Assembly (NCBI GenBank): GCA_014728115.1
Contig: WJME01000045.1
Span: 1 to 64,000, forward strand
DNA: 64,000 nt
Direction of reading: 5' to 3'
Source of the DNA: Candidatus Zhuqueibacterota bacterium
GTDB taxonomy: Bacteria; Zhuqueibacterota; Zhuqueibacteria; Residuimicrobiales; Oceaniaggregativiventaceae
Below, in pieces: positions 29,601-36,810 of the stretch. The notes below the pieces were generated by a model. That model did no database searches. It saw nothing but the letters and a program-made list of their open reading frames with translations, and was not told where the DNA came from. Both the position numbers and the translations under genes were made by a program. The stretch's first letter is position 1; each line of letters starts with the position of its first letter.

Positions 29601-31548
29601 GTTTCATTCTTGCGCCAAATACGATATCCGATTGAGCGGGAAATTGCATTTCAACTTGAGAGAATTCGATCAATGCAGTTTGGACCTGACCCTGATTGAA
29701 CAAATATTCGGCAATTCCATATTGTGCAGATGCTGCGATAAAAGGGATGTCTCGATATTCAAGCGTCATCTTTCGAAACGCCATGACCGGTTTCTCGCTG
29801 CGTATCGGATATGCTAGCAAGGCATCTCTGGCGCTAGTACGCCATACCGGCTGATCGGAATAATTTATAATGACATCAAGATAGATCTGTATAGCTTGAT
29901 CCTGATTCCCCAGCTCATTATAAATACTTGCCTTTTTGACCATTGCTTCGCTGATCTTGGCTCTTTCTGTATAGCCTTCAATGATGCGATTATAGGCTGC
30001 GATGGCAAGATCGAATTCATTTTCATCATGATAAAAATCGGCAAGTTGAAGTAAAGCTTCAATAATGGCAACAGGCTGATCTTCAAAACGATCGATGATC
30101 GATCTCAGCCCCGTTTCCAGAACCTCTGATCTGTCAAGAGAATCTGCCGATCGATAATGATTGCCCAGAATCAGCATCTCGGTAAATGCTTGCTCGAAAC
30201 GGTGAGTAGGATAGCGTCGATAAAGCACATCGAGCTGTTGTTTGGCCTCGACAGCTCGTCCTAAAAGTGAAAAGCAGAGTGCCCTTTGGTACAGTGCTTG
30301 CGCTGTGGTGTCGGATACAGGGAAATGCATCACTTTTCTGAATGCGAACGCACGATCCCAAAGTCTCCGACGTTCAAAAGGGGAGAGCGTTTCAGGCTGC
30401 CAGCCTCTTAAAAGGGGACCAATATGTGCAGGATCCATTTGCTCGGAAAGGGAAAAATATTCAGCTGCGAACTCGTATTGTCTGCTGGCTGTTTGAAAAT
30501 CGGGTATGGGTCCGGTAGCAGGAAAGGACCAGATATCCAGGTCGCCACCCCGGTCAGAAGTCATATAGACCCGGTTATCCGCACCATACCATGGTTGCAT
30601 ACAATTCTGCCCGCCGGCAGTTAGGCGGTGCACTGCCGAGATCATATAGGGATTATAGCTCTCGGCATCGATTTCATATCCCTGCAAGCTCTCGGGACTG
30701 GCTTGGGGTTCACGATAGACTTCCAGTGCCCACACAACACCCTGATCAGCAGGTGTGAGGCGACCATCCTGATTGGTATCCTTTTGTTGTCTCAAAAACA
30801 CCAATTGACTGGCATCAGGAGACCAGCTAGGGAAACCATCTATAAAGGCACCCCGCGTAACTTGATATGTGGGGTATTCCCGTTCATCCCATAAAAGAGT
30901 CGACGGTTTTGGACCTTTTAAATTAATGATAAATATATCACCATGATTAGCACTGGAATCCCTGAATGACGTAAAGGCCAGGAGCTGTAAGTCAGGACTC
31001 CAGCAGGGCTGTGTACCCCCTAAAAAGGTTAACTGGAGTGTGTTTTCTGTATGTTCATTGTAGAACCAAATCTCATCTCGCCCAGATCGATCGGACACCC
31101 AGGCGATCTTTTTGTTGTCCGGTGATACCGTGGGATACCCATCGTAACCGATATAATCGGTCAGACGCTTTGGATCTCCCTTTGGAAATAACCGGCCTTT
31201 AATTTCGCGCAAATCGATTTTCCAGATATCTCCTGCAGCATCTTGGCGCTGCGAAACGAACACAAGAGATTTACTGTCAGGCGTCCATACGGGATAAAAA
31301 TCATCGGCGGTATTTGTTGTAATTTGCCTGGAACGCCCTCCTCCGGTCGAAACCACCCATATATCATAATTATCAGCCTGGCGGGAAACATAGGCCACCC
31401 AGCGTCCATCCGGAGACACACGCGGGGTCAAATCGATGTCGGGATGGGTACTTACCTGGAACATATCCATCTGGGGCTGGGCATTGCTCATGTGGCACAT
31501 GAGCAAAAACCATGTCGCAAAAAGATTTAACAGAATACGCGTTTTCAT
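23602..31548 (-). CDS. Giant exported PD40 / TPR / CHAT-like / TPR / CHAT-like protein
   Basis: 2648 residues. Signal peptide (1-23), then a TolB-type beta-propeller of PD40 repeats (about 25-345: SPDGRWVAYVSRQADNYDIW and similar). A long TPR array follows (about 380-1460), then a first CHAT-like domain (about 1490-1770), a second TPR array (about 1790-2300) and a second CHAT-like domain (about 2340-2648). CHAT domains are caspase-like, with His and Cys in the active site. In the C-terminal copy a His is present (IDSHHSDS, about residue 2514), but the strand that normally ends in Cys reads ILVVMDQDQS, with no Cys. The first copy lacks both landmarks. I infer protein-binding, non-proteolytic domains. 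It starts 2 nt after the YdbL-like gene. Confidence 0.82.
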   Translation of the reverse strand: MKTRILLNLFATWFLLMCHMSNAQPQMDMFQVSTHPDIDLTPRVSPDGRWVAYVSRQADNYDIWVVSTGGGRSRQITTNTADDFYPVWTPDSKSLVFVSQRQDAAGDIWKIDLREIKGRLFPKGDPKRLTDYIGYDGYPTVSPDNKKIAWVSDRSGRDEIWFYNEHTENTLQLTFLGGTQPCWSPDLQLLAFTSFRDSSANHGDIFIINLKGPKPSTLLWDEREYPTYQVTRGAFIDGFPSWSPDASQLVFLRQQKDTNQDGRLTPADQGVVWALEVYREPQASPESLQGYEIDAESYNPYMISAVHRLTAGGQNCMQPWYGADNRVYMTSDRGGDLDIWSFPATGPIPDFQTASRQYEFAAEYFSLSEQMDPAHIGPLLRGWQPETLSPFERRRLWDRAFAFRKVMHFPVSDTTAQALYQRALCFSLLGRAVEAKQQLDVLYRRYPTHRFEQAFTEMLILGNHYRSADSLDRSEVLETGLRSIIDRFEDQPVAIIEALLQLADFYHDENEFDLAIAAYNRIIEGYTERAKISEAMVKKASIYNELGNQDQAIQIYLDVIINYSDQPVWRTSARDALLAYPIRSEKPVMAFRKMTLEYRDIPFIAASAQYGIAEYLFNQGQVQTALIEFSQVEMQFPAQSDIVFGARMKQAECMIELGAYREAFAYLDTYRAFYEKNETFFADSLKQFQTSAMIKVADELSALNDFELAQTFYSRVIELDPQRLEAHRGLIECYYYQHEIDQVVARYSKLAQENSTDKIILYAYGLALSYQGTEKADLGNDPDGFEPDLLHQSSNVIARALSFDYSMVEPYLTIAYNYEMQEISQSRQEAKPKGFLQRFVETLTAPVVTLYRFFTFYDEKQPARYYERAVHELTKALALNDEHKNPKKEAILAMNLANNYYSLDEFGLEKAYEYYNLKLAYDSTFTNIKREALIYERMGHCALVVEDLEKGPVYLKRAISLYQELNLPLHELKNIKRLALLYEIGQEHRAAVDLYQRAAEMENRLGRYDDLMKSYRNIAYNYFRMGERLDALNYGQQALRLLNSGRVEPVKDKASRIKIGFLGLYFPLPFFDMNKMTAESATSGFTTDDDRAFLFTIMGKSYKELSDFDNAIEYFNQKWRLWQKHDDPDVRATILNYLGYLYYLKGDYRFSWQSFMRSRELCEKNEIYDGLFTNTLNLGILVKSLNAKPHLLADSIQIKTQEWQDTAIELLDHSLDISRDLFGFTRAEIELGIMLSDLLIQHPFLHTHPTAKIHDLGRAHALLQQCLESIQINNDVRLECETEYLLGCVSYELNDKESAYSHFRRGRWLALTNGYTHILWKIDLKLADLADDAQDFNDQSGPFTYLEEAIRVMENDTLYLTGMSSLDAIWSRSQVYNKMITYLMSIRSYRNALDYAERKRARLVLDLFAQERLPLEEPFQTLYDRARVLRTSIYRLKSLILRARYTQESARQVAEWNDKLDSFNQEYMQIQMQIQEQKPRLLPFIRANTVPLEKIQSLLSPDQSIMFIEWIDNVYVWSLFAESIRVDTLDIDLNSFSKESLQRSGFKEIIAKYHDHKHVCLIPPLSHLLAPWRQFFDASESVFLLSSLGAFHDNLANNPSITEKLYSNSTDLPWENHTLIPPVPQVTGNSFDAQVDGMRTASIIALNIQADWNQGAPLHTRFGYSIRRSKAALFSPLEWIKYAIPAYAVHLNFRNALDWRQSGLQWLVWERALIYSGVENIILTHSDSLNQFENLYRDLSDSLWDKDLQFKGESARIFTAGLRLRQSSDQDQESLSPDIFLAEGNRAYNNQDYPLARQYYQQALNIAETQSDREALIASTGKLFKVATCMQSWETAINMQSKLFSIAQKENDLIQASLSLHYLVYFYTLTGDTEKRERTQGQVLALAKSFEVLEQEARVLVNLGSIFQESGQIERSIKAYDRAISWYQNYDRPDQVVELQLELGTVYWQDLQEYYKALELFQTVESNAADEDVILKSILLTGDLWKDLNGWSLALDHYKSLHQRAGGSESPYLLFAEHRLADMYLILGQLERAEYHEKNALDLSDKAAVLAGSDRMVKIRVQQQKYKQAQALIEQRLQILQEGDNAEELSIALNTMALVYGKQGVYPEALRYLRQAIEIDSSRSAMDYYKRDLYHLAVIQVLNNMPEAKQTLDRLFAMDSGFEFKPILLALHHAYNQNDENSFDQLQVQLEILLNENKIANNLRAFYYYYSAMHAKEDNPEKFEQDLVQSLDELVEMNAELYADSYDAFWAPTIRQILNALVLYYDEEEDLEQAWQIAHMAKQWPYRMQMKYHFLDLDTTKNLTSNFKDWLVSAHDTLTLPDHLPNPWQRDVIPLDQLQSSLSPGDLYLDYYVMDDRIFLWIIENNAIELKKISLTDEDIADISKSTPELLIALLDPVDNLNDKETILINPDQWIHRIHFSTYQLNDRSLASQKTLFHVMILDERGLESFPRREDTIAFFSPAGYTRQPLQGFADRLLDYFDRQNMSVKRFWGNQATRTRFLETTAKYIIIDSHHSDSLAVQTSFSFSPDSLTDGYISIGEVLSLLNENSILVVMDQDQSWNDSSLRNLMTAWLWKGGAGVVTIRSKENSYPISLLLKRFLLHINENEPLSQAWSRAQTDLIDLLNLQPTEWQGIHFYYPLVLSEKNN

Positions 31549-31550
31549 TA

Positions 31551-32108
31551 TTACTCTTTAGATTCTATTTTCTCTATCCATTCACCCTGAGCATTCTGAA
31601 CCAACGTGCCGCTTTCTGTTTGATTTCGCTTTTCTGCAGCAAACATGCTATCGATTTTGCTTCTCGACCACTCTACCGGGATATCCATCACTGCGAGCGC
31701 CCGCTCATAAATGATCTTTCGATCTGCATTTTCGTCTTTTACCAATTGTTCCACCCTGGCCTGTTCCTCCGGAGTATCGAGTTTTTGCGAATTGACGATT
31801 TCCAAAAATCCTTCATTATTTTCGCCGATTACTTTATCGCGTTTTAGCTCTACAACCTCATCTTGACGAAATTTTTGATTTTTGATTGCTTCCAGCACGG
31901 TTTGTTTCTGACCTGAAAAGGTCATTGACTGTCCCTCTGTGCCAAGGCGTGCTGAAGCGATGACCCAGTCATCTGATTCGAGTTCTTCGTATTCGCCCAG
32001 CACCTGCTTTTGCAGGGCAGTCTTTTCTCCCGTTAACTGAATATCAGGAATACTGATGGTACAACTCGAACCCAGCACAGCAAGGGCAAGTATCATAATC
32101 TTCTTCAT
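31551..32108 (-). CDS. YdbL-like (DUF1318) lipoprotein
   Basis: 185 residues. Signal peptide with lipobox-like SSC at about residues 14-16, then the conserved PDIQLTGEKTALQKQVLGEY segment. The C-terminal DUF1318 region contains KDENADRKIIYERAL. E. coli YdbL works with YdbH and YnbE in envelope homeostasis; here the gene directly follows a YdbH-like gene (10 nt gap), which supports the assignment. No separate YnbE gene is visible. Predicted to be periplasmic and lipid-anchored. Confidence 0.8.
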   Translation of the reverse strand: MKKIMILALAVLGSSCTISIPDIQLTGEKTALQKQVLGEYEELESDDWVIASARLGTEGQSMTFSGQKQTVLEAIKNQKFRQDEVVELKRDKVIGENNEGFLEIVNSQKLDTPEEQARVEQLVKDENADRKIIYERALAVMDIPVEWSRSKIDSMFAAEKRNQTESGTLVQNAQGEWIEKIESKE

Positions 32109-32118
32109 ACATTTTCCA

Positions 32119-35100
32119 TTATTGATTGGTGAATGTTTGTCGAAATTGATTGAGAAAAAAGGCCAGCGGTTTCCGAGTGAACTCTATTTTGCCACCGCCT
32201 AACCGCACCGGAAAATACCATGGAGGATCGAGATACACTGTGGTTTGAAAATATCCGTGCCGAATATTATAGTTTACGAGCTGAGGTTTAAAACCCCAAT
32301 TGACCAACCGCTGCGTTATATTCACACCAGAGTCCTTTCCCTCAGGATCTGCTGCCCGTAACAAATTAAGCATGACTTTGGAGCCGATTTCGGTAATGTT
32401 AAAATGCCCTCCCAACTGCATGTCAGACCTGGGGTCTATACCCTGTCCATCCAGCTCGATATTGCCATTGAGGTTGCTTGTTTTGCTTTCTCTTTCTTGC
32501 TCTGCCCAAAGTAGCTCTGAATTGATATTGCTAAAATGTGCACTGATGTGATATCGGGCCTTTTCTAATTCTCCCTGTGCCATGTCCAGAGCTAAGCGGC
32601 CAAACAAATTTCCGTCATACATTTGTGCGGTAACTGAAGGGATCTCGATTCTACCATTTTTTATCAAACTCTTGATGCCGATATTATTAATGCGGTATCC
32701 CGCCGCTTGAATGCTCGAAATATTCAATTCATTGAGCTCGGGATACAAGCGATCATAATACGGACCATATACCTGATAGTCCACAGTTCCTTCTGAAGGC
32801 GTATATAAAAAGGGTTGCTGGTGTTGTATCAGGATCATTTTTTGCAAATCAAGGCTCTGTTCACCGCGTATAGAGCCTGAAATGTTTCTGATCACAGTTT
32901 GTTCGGGCAAGATAAACGAGACATTATTGGCTCGTAAATCAAGATCGGCAGTTGCCACTAGAGTATCGGAATGTAGCTTTCCGTTTAAATACAGAGCTCC
33001 TGAATAGCCAAAATCCGGTAAAAGGAATAGCGTATCGCCCTGCGAATCCTGGGTGACCTGAAAAACCGTAGAGATCTCTGGATTGCCAGACAAACTATCG
33101 ATCGTGCTGCTAGCCCGTGCATTCAAGCCCAAACTGGGTATCTCGGCCAGCAAACTGTCCACAATAACCTTTTCGAAATCAGGTGCATTTAACTTTAAGG
33201 TAATGAAATTATCATACAGTTTTAATCCTTTTACCTGATCGGTGATGACCGAATCGATCGCAAGCGAGGCTAAAGAGTGGAGGGCCAATAAAGAATCTAT
33301 ATCTGTTTTGACCTCTAATCCGATTCCGTATGCAAAGATCCCCATGCTGGGGTATTGCAGGTTCGTTTTGGACGTATAGAGGTGAGCGTCAGCATCGGCA
33401 AATCCATTCTCATCCAACGTCACCCGGCCTTCGAGAGTGGTTTGACCGGAGACCTGCAAATCATAATACATTTCCAATATCGAGGCAGGAACATAATTAA
33501 ATGCCTCTTTGTGATTCAATGATATCTTGTTCATGTTCAAGACAGATCTTTGTGGTCCATAATAACCACTCAGATTGGCTGACACAATATCATTGATTTG
33601 CATATAAACAGAGTCAATGTGTAGATATCGACTCGTGGGATCAATACGTCCCTGCAAATCGCCCTGAAATTTCAGCGGAGCAAAGGATTGGGGTGGAAAA
33701 GTATTGAGACGGATCGTATCCATGGATACAATCCAGTCAGATCGTATATTTTTAAGAGTGTTTGTTGCCAGATCTATTGACATGTTCAAATTTGTTTCAG
33801 GCAAGTCGGAAGATAATTGGTGCAGCCCAAAATTTTCAAAACGCAAGAATCCCTGGCCCGTCAACTTTTCAGCCTGGTGACCATGAAAGTCCATCTGACA
33901 AGTCAGTAATGCTCCCATGATATTCTGCCATTCACCCTTGATGCTCAGAGATGAGGGTAAAAGAGAGGAATCCAGATTGCTTTTTGCTTCCAGATGCAAG
34001 GCACCTGCTGATATCTCGGTGGTATCGTTTAATACCACGAATGCAGAATCAAGCGAGACCTTGCTGTAAATATTTAAAGACTTTAGAGTGGAATCAACCA
34101 TCTGTCCTGAGGTTTGCACTTCCAAAGCCACCTGTTGAACACGGGAATCATTGGCCAGATATTCAATGCTTGTCGGATCGAGGAGCATTTTGGCATCAAA
34201 ATCGATTTTCATGCGAGCGGTATCCATTGGGAGACTGGCTTGCAAAGTAGATCCTTGTAGGGAAAGCGCAGCATTGGCGCTGGAAATATAGACCAGATTC
34301 AATAGAGAGTCGGGAATCACCGGAGTCGCCAGTGCAATCACCTGTTGAAGGGGAATTTGACTCTGTGTGATTCGTACATTTATATCGGTTAAATCTTTCA
34401 ATCGTATATCAAAGTTCAACCACTCTTGATCGTCCACATTCAAGGACAGTGAAGGGAGCCGCGCGGACATGAAACGATTTGCAAGTTCTGCACGGGATGT
34501 GATTTCTATAGGCAGGGGGAGATCATAGTGAAATTCTGGCGCCGTCAATGTGAGCTGAGGGCATTGAAATTCAAAATCGAGTTCAATATTATCCATGGAA
34601 TGTATGACGCTGGCTATAGAAATATCCAGCAGAGCCTCGAGCTTGACTGTTTCGGGTATGGTGTGGTATCGAAAATTCCCCTCGTGCAGTTCAAGGGTTA
34701 ATTGGCCGCGTGGTTCCGGTTCTCCTTTGGGTATCGTCCAGTCATTCAGAGAAAGGCTAAGATTCGTCACTTCAATATGTTGTTCTAATGAATCAGATAT
34801 TGTTTTAACGTGCAAATGTGCTCTATGAACTGCAATAGAATGGATATCAAATCTGAGAGGCAATTGTGTAACCGCAGTATCCGCTCTTGTTTCATTGAAC
34901 GAAGCCATGGAATCGGGACTATCAGTCAATATGGAAAGAGAGATATCCAAAGTATCGATGACAAATTTGTCTACAAGCAACTGTTTGTCAAAAATATTGC
35001 GCAAGCTATATCTCAGTTCGGCATGTGAAATACGGGCATATTGGATGGGAAAAACGTCAGTGGAATCTCTGGTGGCATCGATCGGTGATATTTCGAGATC

Positions 35101-35334
35101 GTTTAATATAAACCCTCTGAAGGGATTTATGGATACATAATCAATGGATAACTCGCGATGAAATTCGTCTCGCACATATTCGACCACCATTGCTTTGATG
35201 CGCTCAGGCGGATACAGTAAACGCAAAGCAACAATGGTCAGGACCAGCAGAAACAACAATCCCGCTAAAATGCTTAAGAAAATTTTGGCAATTTTGCGTC
35301 TACGAAATCGTCGTTTCGGCGTTCCATTGACCAT
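32119..35334 (-). CDS. AsmA/YdbH-like intermembrane transport protein
   Basis: 1071 residues. A basic cytosolic N-terminus (KRRFRRRK), one membrane helix (about 17-40), then an AsmA-type start (YPPERIKAMVVEYVRDEFHR, NPFRGFILNDLEISP) and a long run of amphipathic beta-strands expected to form a hydrophobic-groove bridge. It ends with the typical YdbH-like tail GGKIEFTRKPLAFFLNQF. Family members (YhdP, TamB, YdbH) carry phospholipid between inner and outer membrane. It lies downstream of the UDPGP-family gene (14 nt gap) and upstream of the YdbL-like gene. Confidence 0.82.
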   Translation of the reverse strand: MVNGTPKRRFRRRKIAKIFLSILAGLLFLLVLTIVALRLLYPPERIKAMVVEYVRDEFHRELSIDYVSINPFRGFILNDLEISPIDATRDSTDVFPIQYARISHAELRYSLRNIFDKQLLVDKFVIDTLDISLSILTDSPDSMASFNETRADTAVTQLPLRFDIHSIAVHRAHLHVKTISDSLEQHIEVTNLSLSLNDWTIPKGEPEPRGQLTLELHEGNFRYHTIPETVKLEALLDISIASVIHSMDNIELDFEFQCPQLTLTAPEFHYDLPLPIEITSRAELANRFMSARLPSLSLNVDDQEWLNFDIRLKDLTDINVRITQSQIPLQQVIALATPVIPDSLLNLVYISSANAALSLQGSTLQASLPMDTARMKIDFDAKMLLDPTSIEYLANDSRVQQVALEVQTSGQMVDSTLKSLNIYSKVSLDSAFVVLNDTTEISAGALHLEAKSNLDSSLLPSSLSIKGEWQNIMGALLTCQMDFHGHQAEKLTGQGFLRFENFGLHQLSSDLPETNLNMSIDLATNTLKNIRSDWIVSMDTIRLNTFPPQSFAPLKFQGDLQGRIDPTSRYLHIDSVYMQINDIVSANLSGYYGPQRSVLNMNKISLNHKEAFNYVPASILEMYYDLQVSGQTTLEGRVTLDENGFADADAHLYTSKTNLQYPSMGIFAYGIGLEVKTDIDSLLALHSLASLAIDSVITDQVKGLKLYDNFITLKLNAPDFEKVIVDSLLAEIPSLGLNARASSTIDSLSGNPEISTVFQVTQDSQGDTLFLLPDFGYSGALYLNGKLHSDTLVATADLDLRANNVSFILPEQTVIRNISGSIRGEQSLDLQKMILIQHQQPFLYTPSEGTVDYQVYGPYYDRLYPELNELNISSIQAAGYRINNIGIKSLIKNGRIEIPSVTAQMYDGNLFGRLALDMAQGELEKARYHISAHFSNINSELLWAEQERESKTSNLNGNIELDGQGIDPRSDMQLGGHFNITEIGSKVMLNLLRAADPEGKDSGVNITQRLVNWGFKPQLVNYNIRHGYFQTTVYLDPPWYFPVRLGGGKIEFTRKPLAFFLNQFRQTFTNQ

Positions 35335-35348
35335 ATTCGAGTTCCAGG

Positions 35349-36758
35349 TTATTCAAGCAACAAATTATCATTGATTTCAAATCCGGATGGCAGCTTTTCA
35401 CCGAGTTCAGCTGCATCCTGGGCATAGAGCGGGCTGATTTCTATTGAAAATTTTGAATTCCCCGAGTCATCTCTTGGAACGTGAATACCCAATTCTTCAA
35501 ACCAGGCTGCAAAATAATTGGACAAGTCTTGTCTGGCTTTTTTCGGAGAATCATTTCCCTGTGCGTTTTTGATCGGACTGAATTCTTTTTCTCTGTCTGT
35601 TTCCATAACCAAAACGGTGTCTGCAAAAGGAAAGGCATCAAAAATAAATTGTTCCAATTTGTATCCATTTGGACTTTTGGGTGTAATGGGTTTTCCCTCC
35701 TCATCGACACAGGGAATCTTTTTATGTGCCAAATGCAGGGGTAAGCCATCCTTGGATTCTGCAATAGAACGAATAAATTCAATATCAAATGTATGGATAG
35801 CGATACTACCCTGTTCATATTTTAATCTGCCGTCTTTTTTTTGGTCAGTTTTATCTTTATCTGTTAGTTCTGTATATTCGATGGTCACATATTTGCCATC
35901 CATGATCCCAATATTTCCCAATTTTTCAAATGGCTCGCGCTTGGCACATGTTTTTGCTGACATGTCACAATTATCCAATATGTGCATACCAACAAATTCA
36001 GGATCACAGATATTTACCAAAACATTATCCACCTGAAAGTAGTATAGATATTCTAATCCCTGTTTTTCCATTTGTTCGAACAATTGATTGTGTTTAAGCG
36101 CATTCAACAGACCGCCATGGCCATCGGGAGACAAGGCAATGGAGCCCTTATCAGCTAAAATTATTTTCCCATTTTCATCAAAAGCGGGTAACATACCTTG
36201 TTGAAAAAAGTGAATCGTTTGCTTATCCTTGGAAAAATAATCGTGCTTTTGTAAAAATTTTCTAGTATCCTGGTGGTTCATCTTGCTCGTCATGATATAG
36301 AGAGGGATCGGTTGCCGCATCTTTTTTTCCAGGGCCACAATGTTCTCAAAATGGTATTGAAAAAGAGTACGTTCAGATACTGGGCCCACCGGAAATGCCC
36401 CTTTGGGGGCGTCAAAACCCAAGCGGCTCCCCTGCCCGCCGGCGACCATGATGGCACCGATTTTTCCCTCTTTTAAAAGCGCACATCCTTTATCCCGTGC
36501 TTTTTTTGCTTTATCTTGTTGTTCCGGTGTTCGATCCAGAGGAAAAAAAGGAGCGGGTGCTAATTCTTCCGGGTCATAAGCAAGATGTTCTTTTGTGACG
36601 AGATTCTTGAACTGTTCGATGAGTGCAAAATCAATCATTTCTATTTGCTCGATGAGGCTCTTTTTCTCAGCATGCTCGAGTTGCTCCCAAAAGGCAAACA
36701 GATGTTCTTGTTCATATTTTTCGAGTTTGGTTTTGATTTCCTTTACAGATTGTGGCAT
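35349..36758 (-). CDS. UDPGP-family UDP-sugar pyrophosphorylase (UDP-GlcNAc type likely)
   Basis: 469 residues. The nucleotide-binding loop VAGGQGSRLGFDAPKGAFPV and the TLFQYHFENI helix are those of the eukaryote-type UDPGP family (AGX1/UAP1-like). Other family landmarks are MTSKMNHQDTRKFL, FFQQGMLPAFDENGKI, SPDGHGGLLNAL and YFQVDNVLVNICDPEF. Catalyses UTP + sugar-1-phosphate to UDP-sugar + PPi in the cytosol. GlcNAc-1-P is the likely substrate from the motif style, but other sugars are possible. I chose the ATG at 36758, behind GAGGA, over an upstream TTG. Confidence 0.86.
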   Translation of the reverse strand: MPQSVKEIKTKLEKYEQEHLFAFWEQLEHAEKKSLIEQIEMIDFALIEQFKNLVTKEHLAYDPEELAPAPFFPLDRTPEQQDKAKKARDKGCALLKEGKIGAIMVAGGQGSRLGFDAPKGAFPVGPVSERTLFQYHFENIVALEKKMRQPIPLYIMTSKMNHQDTRKFLQKHDYFSKDKQTIHFFQQGMLPAFDENGKIILADKGSIALSPDGHGGLLNALKHNQLFEQMEKQGLEYLYYFQVDNVLVNICDPEFVGMHILDNCDMSAKTCAKREPFEKLGNIGIMDGKYVTIEYTELTDKDKTDQKKDGRLKYEQGSIAIHTFDIEFIRSIAESKDGLPLHLAHKKIPCVDEEGKPITPKSPNGYKLEQFIFDAFPFADTVLVMETDREKEFSPIKNAQGNDSPKKARQDLSNYFAAWFEELGIHVPRDDSGNSKFSIEISPLYAQDAAELGEKLPSGFEINDNLLLE

Positions 36759-36810
36759 ATACAATCCTCTATCCTGTTTTAAGCTTGAGATTGAGCGAGA
36801 ATGAATCGTG

